NCBI GenBank assembly: GCA_030593785.1
Contig: JAUVGM010000068.1
Location: forward strand, 1 to 8,952
Source: Gammaproteobacteria bacterium
GTDB lineage: Bacteria > Pseudomonadota > Gammaproteobacteria > UBA6429 > Thiohalophilaceae
Direction of reading: 5' to 3'
DNA: 8,952 bases
Shown: one piece after another, positions 1 to 6,591 of the stretch
How the letters are laid out: each line of letters begins with the position of its first letter
How positions within the stretch are numbered: the stretch's first letter is position 1
Notes under the pieces: generated by a model
What the model was told of the DNA's origin: nothing
Databases searched by the model: none
The model's input: only the letters and a program-made list of their open reading frames with translations
Translations under genes and position numbers: made by a program

Positions 1-1
1 T

Positions 2-118
2 GTGCCCGCGAGTAGTAACATATTATTTCACACTTCAGTTGAAAATCGTTGGACCGCTGCCGCTGCATCATTAGGTATTAATCTGGAACAGCTCTCGACT
101 GATATTGGTCATGGTTAA
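2..118 (+). CDS. yqgE: YqgE/AlgH family protein, C-terminal fragment
   Basis: The reading frame is open from base 2 and stops with TAA at 116-118, giving the last 38 residues of a protein whose start lies before the window. The end reads ENRWTAAAASLGINLEQL and then STDIGHG, matching the typical YqgE C-terminus (R-W-x-A-A-x-x-L-G-I ... L-S-x-x-x-G-H-A). YqgE is a small cytoplasmic protein of poorly defined function, also called AlgH in Pseudomonas, and it commonly sits directly upstream of ruvX. Only two bases separate its stop from the ruvX ATG, so the two are almost certainly co-transcribed. The identification rests on this short tail plus the gene order. Confidence 0.85.
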   Translation: MPASSNILFHTSVENRWTAAAASLGINLEQLSTDIGHG

Positions 119-120
119 AT

Positions 121-603
121 ATGGCTAGCTTAAAAAAAACGCAACGCACTATATTAGGCTTTGATTTTGGCACTAAACGTATTGGCATCGCGATAGGTCA
201 GGAAATCACCAATACAGTGAATCCACTTACTACAATCACAGCGGTAAAAAATAAACCTGACTGGGATAAGATTTCAAAAATAATCTCTGAGTGGCAACCC
301 GATCTATTAGTCATAGGCTTACCGCTGCACATGGATGGAACCGAACAACCCATGACCCAGGCAGCAAGGCGTTTTTCCAATCAGCTTAATGGCCGCTATC
401 AAATCCCCATTGCCTTAATGGATGAGCGATTAAGCTCAAATGAAGCAGAAAGCATCTTAAAAGAACGTTCGGGTTCCGATGCTCTATTCCGTGATTCTAT
501 GTTCCCAGACAAGGCACAAATTGATATGATATCGGCCCAGCTAATACTACAAAGCTGGATGTCGCAAACGAATAAAGAAGAAAATGAAGCGACGGCCACA
601 TAA
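121..603 (+). CDS. ruvX: RuvX/YqgF family Holliday junction resolvase-like nuclease
   Basis: This 160-residue protein has the usual length and motifs of the RuvX/YqgF family, which has an RNase H-like fold. The N-terminal strand motif GFDFGTKRIGIAIG (13-26) carries the first catalytic Asp at D15. VIGLPLHMDG lies at 64-73, DERLSS at 101-106 supplies the middle acidic residue, and the C-terminal helix with D135 (DMISAQLILQ) supplies the last. Family members are linked to Holliday junction resolution and to 16S rRNA 5'-end maturation; which applies here cannot be told from sequence. The ATG at 121 comes two bases after the yqgE stop, with no strong Shine-Dalgarno sequence, so translational coupling to yqgE is likely. 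pyrR follows after 21 bases in the same operon. Confidence 0.95.
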   Translation: MASLKKTQRTILGFDFGTKRIGIAIGQEITNTVNPLTTITAVKNKPDWDKISKIISEWQPDLLVIGLPLHMDGTEQPMTQAARRFSNQLNGRYQIPIALMDERLSSNEAESILKERSGSDALFRDSMFPDKAQIDMISAQLILQSWMSQTNKEENEATAT

Positions 604-624
604 CTTACGGATATGTAACGAATA

Positions 625-1158
625 ATGACAGAGCGTCAGCAAAACAAAGACCTCGATACCCCCGCCCTTCTGGATACCTTATCCAGCGAATTACGTAATC
701 TATTAAAAAGCCGCAATATTGATAAACCCGTGATGATTGGTATTCACACTGGCGGTGTTTGGGTGGCGAAAGAATTACATAAAAAATTAAATATCGAACA
801 ACCGCTAGGCACGTTGAACATCACCTTTTATAGGGATGACTTCACACGCATCGGCATGCACCCGCAAGTACAGCCCTCAAACTTGCCGTTCAATATTGAT
901 GACCAACATATTATTTTAGTTGATGATGTACTTCATACCGGCCGTACCATTCGCGCAGCATTAAATGAGATTTTTGATTTTGGTCGACCCGCTTCCGTCA
1001 TCCTTGCTGTGCTGGTGGAACGAGGTTGTCGTGAACTGCCTGTCTCCGCAGATGTTGCAGCAACACAAATCACCTTAAATAAAAATCAACACATCAAACT
1101 AAGTTGTGATGAAGATAATAATTCAGCATTAAAACTTTCAATTGAGGAGGCTAAATGA
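625..1158 (+). CDS. pyrR: Bifunctional pyrimidine regulator PyrR / uracil phosphoribosyltransferase
   Basis: This 177-residue type I phosphoribosyltransferase-fold protein has the PRPP-binding loop IILVDDVLHTGRTIRA (96-111), with the paired acidic residues D100-D101 followed by the TGRT phosphate loop. The PyrR signatures GIHTGGVWVA (39-48), FYRDDF (68-73) and LVERGCRELPV (130-140) are also present. In Gram-positive bacteria PyrR attenuates pyr mRNA and has weak UPRTase activity (uracil + PRPP to UMP). In gammaproteobacteria its role is less clear, and I see no terminator/antiterminator structure in the 21-base gap before it. The TGA stop overlaps the pyrB ATG (ATGA at 1155-1158), implying coupled translation. 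The start at 625 is the first ATG after ruvX; its Shine-Dalgarno sequence is weak. Confidence 0.93.
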   Translation: MTERQQNKDLDTPALLDTLSSELRNLLKSRNIDKPVMIGIHTGGVWVAKELHKKLNIEQPLGTLNITFYRDDFTRIGMHPQVQPSNLPFNIDDQHIILVDDVLHTGRTIRAALNEIFDFGRPASVILAVLVERGCRELPVSADVAATQITLNKNQHIKLSCDEDNNSALKLSIEEAK

Positions 1159-2135
1159 AGCAACACGATATCCAGTTGGATAAAGATGGCATGTTGCGCC
1201 ATTTCCTGACCATTGAAGGTCTTAAAAAACAAATGCTAGTCGATATATTAGATCATGCAGAAAACTTCTCATCAGTCAGTTTGCGACAAGCAAAGAAAGT
1301 TCCTCTATTAAGAGGAAAAACAATTGCTAACTTATTTTTTGAAGCAAGTACACGCACACGTACTACCTTTGAACTTGCTGCAAAACGTCTATCTGCTGAT
1401 GTTTTAAATATCAATATCAATACTTCTGCCACCAGTAAAGGTGAAAGTTTGTTAGACATGCTGCATAACCTCGAAGCCATGCAGGTTGATATGTTTGTGG
1501 TGAGACATCACAGCAGTGGTGCCGCACACTTTATTGCGCAACATGTCGCGCCACACGTTAGTGTGATTAATGCAGGCGATGGTCGTCATGCTCATCCCAC
1601 TCAAGCCATGCTGGATATGTTTACCATTCGACGCCATAAGCAAGACTTTACAAAACTGACCGTCGCCATTGTCGGTGACATCATGCACTCACGGGTAGCG
1701 CGCTCACAAATTCATGCATTGAATATACTTGGTGTCCCTGAGATAAGAGTTATCGGTCCGCAAACCATTATTCCTAAAGAAGCGGCACATCTTGGTGTAC
1801 ATGTTTATCATGACATGCAGCAAGGCTTACAAAATGCAGATGTTGTTATTATGTTACGCCTGCAACGTGAACGTATGGAAGGTGCTCTGTTACCCAGCGA
1901 ACATGAATACTTCCACATGTTTGGCTTGACCGAAGAAAAATTAAAACACGCAAAACCTGATGCGATAGTCATGCACCCCGGTCCCATAAACCGAGGCGTT
2001 GAAATAGAATCCAGTGTTGCTGATGGTCCTCAATCGGTCATTCTCGAACAGGTGACTCACGGCATTTCCATACGTATGGCCGTTATGTCGATGGCGCTTG
2101 GTCGTTCTTCACTTGCGGATGGGGGGCAAAACTAA
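1155..2135 (+). CDS. pyrB: Aspartate carbamoyltransferase catalytic chain
   Basis: This is the catalytic subunit of aspartate transcarbamoylase (carbamoyl phosphate + aspartate to carbamoyl aspartate), the committed step of pyrimidine synthesis. Its 326 residues show the carbamoyl-phosphate loop FFEASTRTRTTFE (61-73), KGESLLDML (95-103), RHHSSGAAH (117-125), HPTQAMLD (147-154), the domain motif VGDIMHSRVARS (173-184), the aspartate-binding LRLQRERM (224-231) and HPGPINRGVEI (274-284). All expected catalytic positions look intact. The start is set by a strong GAGGAGG at 1144-1150 inside the end of pyrR, four bases before an ATG that overlaps the pyrR stop. The TAA stop overlaps the next ATG (TAATG at 2133-2137). 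No pyrI regulatory subunit is present, and the adjacent pyrC' fits the Pseudomonas-type dodecameric ATCase, in which an inactive DHOase-like chain supports PyrB. Confidence 0.97.
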   Translation: MKQHDIQLDKDGMLRHFLTIEGLKKQMLVDILDHAENFSSVSLRQAKKVPLLRGKTIANLFFEASTRTRTTFELAAKRLSADVLNININTSATSKGESLLDMLHNLEAMQVDMFVVRHHSSGAAHFIAQHVAPHVSVINAGDGRHAHPTQAMLDMFTIRRHKQDFTKLTVAIVGDIMHSRVARSQIHALNILGVPEIRVIGPQTIIPKEAAHLGVHVYHDMQQGLQNADVVIMLRLQRERMEGALLPSEHEYFHMFGLTEEKLKHAKPDAIVMHPGPINRGVEIESSVADGPQSVILEQVTHGISIRMAVMSMALGRSSLADGGQN

Positions 2136-3424
2136 TGGGATCACAACAAGTGCGCATTAAAATAAGCAACGGTTTAATTATTGATCCTGCCAACAACATC
2201 GAATCTAAGCACGACATTTATATATCCGAAGGCCGCATAGCTGCCATAGGCAAACAACCTGACGGCTTTACAGTCGATGAAACGATAGATGCGAGTAACT
2301 GCCATGTTATTCCCGGCATTGTTGATTTACGCGCCCGTCTCAGGGAACCCGGTTTAGAAAATAAAGGCACGATTGCTTCAGAAACGCGTGCCGCTGCTGC
2401 AAGCGGAATTACTACGCTTTGTATACCACCCGACACAACACCGGTTATTGATACCACTTCAGTGGTTGAGCTAATTCATCAACGTGCCAGTGAAGCGGGC
2501 TACGCAAATGTCGTTACCCTTGGCGCACTCACCGCAGGACTCAAAGGTGAGCAACTGAGTGAAATGGCCTTGTTAAAAAAATTCGGTAATTGTGTCGGTG
2601 TCAGCAATGCCTTATCTCCTATTACAAATAGTTTAATTATGCGTCGCGCGATGGAATATGCCGCCAGTTGTGGCTTAACCATATTTTTACATGCTGAAGA
2701 CGAAGGTCTGGCTGGGAATGGTTGCGCTCATGAAGGCGCTATTAGTATACGTCTCGGTTTACCTGGCATTCCAGAAACAGCAGAAACCAATGCGGTTTCA
2801 AGAGACTTGTTACTCATAGAACAAACCGGTGTACGTGCTCATTTTTGTCATGTATCCAGCGCAAACGCAGTGCAAATGATTGCTCGGGCACAATATGATG
2901 GGCTACCTGTCACAGCAGATGTCAGCGCACATCATTTACATCTTACAGAAATGGACATTGGATATTTTGATAGTAACTGTCATGTCCGCCCGCCATTACG
3001 AACACAGCGTGATCGTGAAGCACTTATTGATGCCTTGGCGACAGGTAACCTCAATGCAATTTGTTCAGACCATGAACCGCATGATGCTGATGCAAAGCTT
3101 GCCCCCTTTAGTGAAACAGAACCGGGTATCAGTGCATTAGAAACATTATTACCTTTAGCGCTACGTTTAACGGACGATCTTTCTCTCAGTGATGTTATTA
3201 ATCGTCTAACCGCACAACCAGCAAAAATATTGGGCATTGATGCCGGTACACTTTCAGTTGGTGAGAAAGCAGATATCTGTATTTATAATCCAGAAACAAA
3301 CTGGATACTAAAAACGGAAGACATGTTGAGTGCAGGCCGAAATACACCGTTTGCTGGTTGGGAATTTAAAGGTAAGGTTATGCATACATTGTTAAACGGC
3401 AAAGTTGTTTACACAAATAAATAA
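2135..3424 (+). CDS. pyrC': Dihydroorotase-like protein PyrC' (PyrX), probably non-catalytic
   Basis: This 429-residue amidohydrolase-fold protein aligns throughout with class I dihydroorotase. The N-terminal metal motif DxHxHxRE of active enzymes reads DLRARLRE (64-71), so both histidines are replaced by arginine. The conserved SDDG-type stretch with the bridging Asp reads SNAL (157-160). Other ligand positions remain: H186 in HAEDE, H239 in CHVSS, the HH pair at 266-267 (ADVSAHHLHLTE) and D312 in SDHEPHD. This pattern matches the Pseudomonas-type PyrC', a degenerate DHOase that assembles with PyrB rather than catalysing. A working dihydroorotase should be encoded elsewhere. The ATG overlaps the pyrB stop by one base and follows a run of six G at 2121-2126, which serves as Shine-Dalgarno. 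Loss of activity is inferred from the missing ligands. Confidence 0.92.
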   Translation: MGSQQVRIKISNGLIIDPANNIESKHDIYISEGRIAAIGKQPDGFTVDETIDASNCHVIPGIVDLRARLREPGLENKGTIASETRAAAASGITTLCIPPDTTPVIDTTSVVELIHQRASEAGYANVVTLGALTAGLKGEQLSEMALLKKFGNCVGVSNALSPITNSLIMRRAMEYAASCGLTIFLHAEDEGLAGNGCAHEGAISIRLGLPGIPETAETNAVSRDLLLIEQTGVRAHFCHVSSANAVQMIARAQYDGLPVTADVSAHHLHLTEMDIGYFDSNCHVRPPLRTQRDREALIDALATGNLNAICSDHEPHDADAKLAPFSETEPGISALETLLPLALRLTDDLSLSDVINRLTAQPAKILGIDAGTLSVGEKADICIYNPETNWILKTEDMLSAGRNTPFAGWEFKGKVMHTLLNGKVVYTNK

Positions 3425-3484
3425 ACTATAAACAACCGGTCATTGCACTTAATGAACCGCTACGCGTTTCGTCAGCATTACCCT

Positions 3485-3501
3485 AACGTGTTTTACACGT
3501 T
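3485..3501. repeat. Short perfect hairpin downstream of pyrC'
   Basis: AACGTGT (3485-3491) and ACACGTT (3495-3501) form a perfect 7-bp stem with a TTT loop, about 60 bases after the pyrC' stop. No T-run follows on either strand, so it does not look like an intrinsic terminator. It directly abuts the larger palindromic repeat on its right and may be part of it. Confidence 0.4.
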
Positions 3502-3502
3502 C

Positions 3503-3614
3503 TGGCATCGAGGGAACGATAGTGACTGAAGCAATCTCATAATCGACTAACGTTAACATGAGATTGCCGCGTCAGAACTAAAAAAAGTATTTTTTAATTC
3601 TTTCTCGCAATGAC
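3503..3614. repeat. Interspersed palindromic repeat (REP/MITE-like), degenerate
   Basis: The core is a perfect 10-bp inverted repeat, GCAATCTCAT (3531-3540) and ATGAGATTGC (3558-3567), around a 17-base loop. The flanks continue the symmetry imperfectly: TCTGGCATCGAGGGAACGAT on the left (3501-3520) and TTTCTCGCAATGACAG on the right (3601-3616). Together they resemble the widespread bacterial intergenic repeat of the form GTCATTGCGAG...GAAGCAATCTCA joined to its reverse complement. The element lies wholly between pyrC' and the PyrK-like gene, does not code, and contains an A7/T6 tract at 3580-3595. The family assignment is from recalled consensus; other copies would have to be found in the genome. 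A second GTCATTGC at 3439-3446 could mark a further outer arm. Confidence 0.55.
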
Positions 3615-3639
3615 AGTAACTTTAAATTAAAAATATAAG
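3610..3639 (+). promoter_or_regulatory. Weak candidate sigma-70 promoter for the PyrK-like gene
   Basis: ATGACA (3610-3615) lies 18 bases before TATAAG (3634-3639), each a near match to the -35 and -10 hexamers. The -35 falls on the outer right end of the palindromic repeat. The predicted start site would leave almost no leader before the ATG at 3648, and no clear Shine-Dalgarno sequence is visible, so this is tentative. Read-through from pyrC' is the alternative. Confidence 0.25.
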
Positions 3640-3647
3640 TAAAAATT

Positions 3648-4514
3648 ATGAAACACAGAAACACAATATTTGTTGAAGACTGCGAAATTTTATCTCACGA
3701 AGCTTATGATGGAGATCAATACATCATGCGCGTGCATGCACCTAAAATTGCAGCAAAAGCAAACCCCGGTAGCTTTGCTCATCTAACCGTTCATCCACTT
3801 CGTCCAATGCGTCGTCCTATTTCAATTATGCGTGTTAATAAGAAATTAGGCTGGGTCGATTTTTTATATAAGAAACTCGGTGAAGGTACTGCGTTACTTG
3901 CTGAACGCGAAGTTGGTGAAAAAATTAATATCATGGGCCCGATTGGCAAAGCCTTTGAAATTAAACCAGAACGTAAACGTCCATTATTAATTGGTGGTGG
4001 AGTAGGCATGCCACCAATGGTTTTTATTGCTGAGGCTTGCCAGCAAGAAGGTGGTTATGATCCCCTTGTTATTTTAGGTTCTGAAGTCCCTTTTCCCTTT
4101 ACCACTAAACCATCTGAAATAATGGTACCCGGTATTCCAGATGGCGTTATCGCTGCAATGCCGTTGCTTGATGACTGGGGTATTGCCTCACGCCTTGCCA
4201 GCTTACAAGGTTATGCAGGGACTTATGAAGGTTACGTTACCGATCTTGCACGTCATTGGTTAAAAGCATTAACGGATGAACAACGTAACGAAGTTGAAAT
4301 TTATTCCTGTGGTCCACATCCCATGTTAGAAGCCGTAGCTAAACTTGCAAAAGAATTTGATTTACCCTGCCAGGTGTCACTCGAAGAGTTCATGGCCTGT
4401 GCTGTCGGTGGTTGTGCAGGTTGTGTTGTTGAAGTGCAAACTGAAGATGGCCCCGCAATGAAACGTGTTTGTGTTGATGGTCCGGTCTTTGATGCTTACA
4501 GCGTATTTACTTAA
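3648..4514 (+). CDS. PyrK-like FAD/[2Fe-2S] electron-transfer protein (dihydroorotate dehydrogenase electron transfer subunit family)
   Basis: This 288-residue protein of the ferredoxin-NADP reductase superfamily has the PyrK domain order. An FAD-binding beta barrel carries RPIS (56-59), GEGTALLA (78-85) and MGPIG (96-100). A nucleotide-binding domain follows with LLIGGGVGMPP (113-123) and the YSCGPHPML motif (219-227). The C-terminal [2Fe-2S] segment has cysteines at 251, 256, 259 and 275 (C-x4-C-x2-C-x15-C) followed by VDGPVF. In class 1B dihydroorotate dehydrogenase, PyrK passes electrons from PyrD to NAD+. No pyrD lies beside it here, and most gammaproteobacteria use a quinone-linked PyrD, so its partner is unknown. 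Its place after the pyr operon suggests a pyrimidine link, but a different redox partner is possible. A terminator follows directly. Confidence 0.85.
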   Translation: MKHRNTIFVEDCEILSHEAYDGDQYIMRVHAPKIAAKANPGSFAHLTVHPLRPMRRPISIMRVNKKLGWVDFLYKKLGEGTALLAEREVGEKINIMGPIGKAFEIKPERKRPLLIGGGVGMPPMVFIAEACQQEGGYDPLVILGSEVPFPFTTKPSEIMVPGIPDGVIAAMPLLDDWGIASRLASLQGYAGTYEGYVTDLARHWLKALTDEQRNEVEIYSCGPHPMLEAVAKLAKEFDLPCQVSLEEFMACAVGGCAGCVVEVQTEDGPAMKRVCVDGPVFDAYSVFT

Positions 4515-4539
4515 CAAGAAATCAATTTAACAAACAAAT

Positions 4540-4573
4540 AAAAAAGGGGCTAAATTAATTTAGCCCCTTTTTT
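4540..4573. terminator. Bidirectional intrinsic terminator, perfect palindrome
   Basis: Arms GGGGCTAAATT (4546-4556) and AATTTAGCCCC (4557-4567) pair perfectly, flanked by A6 (4540-4545) and T6 (4568-4573), so all 34 bases are self-complementary. It sits between the convergent PyrK-like gene (stop at 4514) and the chemotaxis receptor gene (stop at 4585) and has a U-tract in both directions. It should terminate both transcripts. Confidence 0.93.
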
Positions 4574-4584
4574 ATACATATTAA

Positions 4585-6237
4585 TTATAATTTAAACTCA
4601 CTGACAATCTCAGTCATCTCATTTGCTAGCCCCGCAAGATCATTACTCGCAGTGGAAATATGTAGTGTGTTCTCGGTTGTCTGATTTGACGTTTCATTAA
4701 TAATACTAATATTTTTATTCATATCTTCAGCTACAGCACTTTGTTCTGTCGCTGCACTTGCTATATGTGAACTTAAATCAGAAATACTCACTACTGATTT
4801 AGTTATTTCGTCTAACTTCGCACCCGCTTCCGCAACTTGTGCAACTGTTTCACTCGCTCGCGCACGTCCCGTTTCCATTGAGCTTACCGCTTTACTTGCT
4901 GAAGATTGCAAGCGTGCGATCATTGCATCAATCTCTTGAGTCGATTGTTGCGTACGGCTTGCTAATGTTCTTACTTCATCTGCAACAACCGCAAAACCAC
5001 GGCCTTGTTCACCGGCGCGCGCTGCTTCTATCGCTGCATTGAGTGCTAATAAATTTGTCTGTTCTGCAATACCACGTATAACATCTAAAATTGATCCTAT
5101 ACTTTCCGTATTACCTTCCAGTTCATGAAGAACATCTGCTGCTTGCTCAACATCATTGGCAAGCGCATTAATGAGTTCCATTGTTTTATTAACAACCGCT
5201 TTACCATCTTGCGCTTCATGATTGGCATCACTTGCCGCACTCGCGGTCGATGAGGCACTATTTGCAACTTCTTGAGCCGTTGCCGCCATTTCATTCATCG
5301 CGGTCGCGACCATGTTAATTTGATTTAACTGCTGATCCATACTTTGCTCAGTTTCTTGAGTTACTACTGTAAGTTGTTCTACCGAACGAAATAGTTGAGT
5401 TGAGGTATCGTTTACATTGCCCAATACCCCCCTCAAGTTAACTTTCATTTTATTAAAACCATCTGCAAGTTTACCGAGTTCATTTTTATGTTTGCAGACA
5501 AAAGGTTCGCCCGATAAATCACCATCTGCAATAGTTTCAACTACTTGACCAATACGGGGAAGCGCATCCATAACACCATGTATAACAAAAAAAAGATAAG
5601 ACAAAATAGCGACGAGCGAAACCGAAGCTATAATCACATAGTTATTCAACTTTTTAATCGTTTCATGTTGGTTTGATAAATTTGCTGTTGATTTATCTGT
5701 GGCTATTTTAAGTAATATATCGACCTGAGCTGCAATCGCGGCGGCTGCTTCATCGAACCCAGCCATGGCTTTATTACCACCGACAGATCCTTCATCAATA
5801 TAAACTTGAGCCATACTTTTACCGACATTAAAATAGGTCTCGAATTTAGATTCCATGTCTTCAAAAAATGCTTTTCCATCTATGCTACCCAGCAAGCTGA
5901 CATCGTAATATTCAATACTTTGATCATTAAGTATTTTTAGCTCATTGATTAATTCATAAAAAAGGTCTGCATTCTTTTCTGCTTCATCAAAGCCATCATT
6001 AAGCCCATCTAAACCACGTGTTGCACTTATATCCGTCAACCACTGCTGCACCTGAACAACTGCAAGCTTAACTTTATGAGAGCGGTCTAGTAGAGGAACA
6101 TCAAAACCAGAAAGATCACGACTAGTCTGACCTAGTGAAGAATTATTAACAAAAATAGTTCCTAACTCCCCAGTCAAAATAACTACTGTAGCGATACCAA
6201 TGATGAGGAATTTTTTTACTAATGACATATTTTTCAT
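4585..6237 (-). CDS. Methyl-accepting chemotaxis protein (transmembrane receptor)
   Basis: This 550-residue receptor has classic topology: a first membrane helix at about 9-29, a helical periplasmic domain (about 30-198), a second membrane helix at about 200-222, a HAMP linker to about 275, and a long coiled-coil signalling domain. The highly conserved hairpin tip that binds CheA/CheW is present at 391-423, with AEQTNLLALNAAIEAARAGE and then GRGFAVVADEVR. Ala/Ser/Gln/Glu-rich methylation-type helices flank it. The C-terminus (EIVSEFKL) has no CheR-tethering pentapeptide. The sensor domain contains VQQWLTDISATRGLDG (63-78); I recognise no PAS, Cache or haem-binding motif, so the ligand is unknown. 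AGG lies seven bases before the ATG at 6237; M4 is a possible alternative start. A sigma-28-like promoter lies 44-70 bases upstream, and the divergent neighbour is a porin. Confidence 0.96.
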   Translation of the reverse strand: MKNMSLVKKFLIIGIATVVILTGELGTIFVNNSSLGQTSRDLSGFDVPLLDRSHKVKLAVVQVQQWLTDISATRGLDGLNDGFDEAEKNADLFYELINELKILNDQSIEYYDVSLLGSIDGKAFFEDMESKFETYFNVGKSMAQVYIDEGSVGGNKAMAGFDEAAAAIAAQVDILLKIATDKSTANLSNQHETIKKLNNYVIIASVSLVAILSYLFFVIHGVMDALPRIGQVVETIADGDLSGEPFVCKHKNELGKLADGFNKMKVNLRGVLGNVNDTSTQLFRSVEQLTVVTQETEQSMDQQLNQINMVATAMNEMAATAQEVANSASSTASAASDANHEAQDGKAVVNKTMELINALANDVEQAADVLHELEGNTESIGSILDVIRGIAEQTNLLALNAAIEAARAGEQGRGFAVVADEVRTLASRTQQSTQEIDAMIARLQSSASKAVSSMETGRARASETVAQVAEAGAKLDEITKSVVSISDLSSHIASAATEQSAVAEDMNKNISIINETSNQTTENTLHISTASNDLAGLANEMTEIVSEFKL

Positions 6238-6280
6238 TCTAAAACCTAAATTATTTTAGTTTTTAACTACCGATACTCAA

Positions 6281-6307
6281 ATATCGACTCTACCTATAAA
6301 AACTTAA
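6281..6307 (-). promoter_or_regulatory. Sigma-28 (FliA)-like promoter for the chemotaxis receptor
   Basis: Read on the - strand, TTAAGTTT (6307-6300) is followed by exactly 11 bases and GTCGATAT (6288-6281). The enterobacterial sigma-28 consensus is TAAAGTTT-N11-GCCGATAA, so 7 of 8 and 6 of 8 positions match with the correct spacing. Transcription would begin near 6273, giving a leader of about 36 bases before the receptor ATG. Chemotaxis receptors are classic sigma-28 targets. Confidence 0.72.
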
Positions 6308-6443
6308 ATTTTACGTATAAACCCTTACTTTTGATGGATTTTTATACCATTAGAATTTTAATCGTGTTTTATGAGTAAAAATTTTCAATATCTCTATGCA
6401 GACTAAGGCTTTGATAATTATGAATAAAATAGATTTTAAAATG

Positions 6444-6470
6444 TTAAGTTTTTCTATTTACAGTCGATAA
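6444..6470 (+). promoter_or_regulatory. Sigma-28 (FliA)-like promoter facing the porin gene
   Basis: TTAAGTTT (6444-6451), an 11-base spacer (6452-6462) and GTCGATAA (6463-6470) match the sigma-28 consensus TAAAGTTT-N11-GCCGATAA at 7 of 8 positions in each half. The -35 half is identical to that of the receptor promoter on the other strand. Transcription would start near 6477, leaving a leader of about 115 bases before the porin ATG at 6592. A Fur-like box and other candidate promoter elements lie within that leader. Confidence 0.65.
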
Positions 6471-6480
6471 GGGTAATTAC

Positions 6481-6506
6481 GTACACCTTATTGACCTTAA
6501 GTGTAC
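6481..6506. promoter_or_regulatory. Dyad-symmetric possible operator
   Basis: GTACAC (6481-6486) and GTGTAC (6501-6506) form a perfect inverted repeat across a 14-base spacer, and the adjoining CTTA and TTAA add partial symmetry. It lies just downstream of the porin-side sigma-28-like site. The form would suit a dimeric transcription factor, but 6-bp arms can arise by chance and I cannot name a regulator. Confidence 0.3.
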
Positions 6507-6520
6507 TTGCAATCCTAAAT
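6491..6520 (+). promoter_or_regulatory. Candidate vegetative promoter overlapping the Fur-like box
   Basis: TTGACC (6491-6496) is a near-perfect -35 hexamer, but the -10 at 18 bases (CTAAAT, 6515-6520) is poor. Its end overlaps the Fur-like box, the usual arrangement for repression. A separate perfect TATAAT at 6551-6556 has no matching -35 but could serve as an alternative -10, with the AAAAGG ribosome site at 6578-6583 downstream. I cannot choose between them. Confidence 0.3.
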
Positions 6521-6536
6521 GAGAATTAATATCATC
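6518..6536. promoter_or_regulatory. Fur-box-like operator upstream of the porin gene
   Basis: TGAGAAT (6520-6526), one base, then AATATCA (6528-6534) fits the 7-1-7 Fur consensus TGATAAT-N-ATTATCA with one mismatch in each half, and the flanking AA and T also agree with the 19-bp form. It is 55 to 74 bases before the porin ATG, where Fur-Fe(II) binding would block vegetative transcription. In an AT-rich intergenic region chance matches occur, so this remains a prediction. Confidence 0.5.
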
Positions 6537-6591
6537 TAAGCCGTTTTATTTATAATTAAAAATATATCTATTTATATAAAAGGTAATAAGA

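Noticed and set aside
604..624. PyrR-type attenuator or leader before pyrR
   Set aside because: The gap is only 21 bases, with no hairpin or PyrR-binding anti-antiterminator; the gene is embedded in the operon.
2880..3140. Second + strand open frame inside pyrC'
   Set aside because: It lies wholly within the well-supported pyrC' frame, has no ribosome site and its product resembles no family I know; it is a shadow frame.
3485..3501. Intrinsic terminator for the pyr operon
   Set aside because: The 7-bp hairpin is not followed by a T-run on either strand, so it lacks the second element of an intrinsic terminator.
6241..6264. Imperfect palindrome in the chemotaxis receptor leader
   Set aside because: The core stem CTAAA/TTTAG is only 5 bp and the extension relies on A/T runs; chance is likely in such AT-rich DNA.
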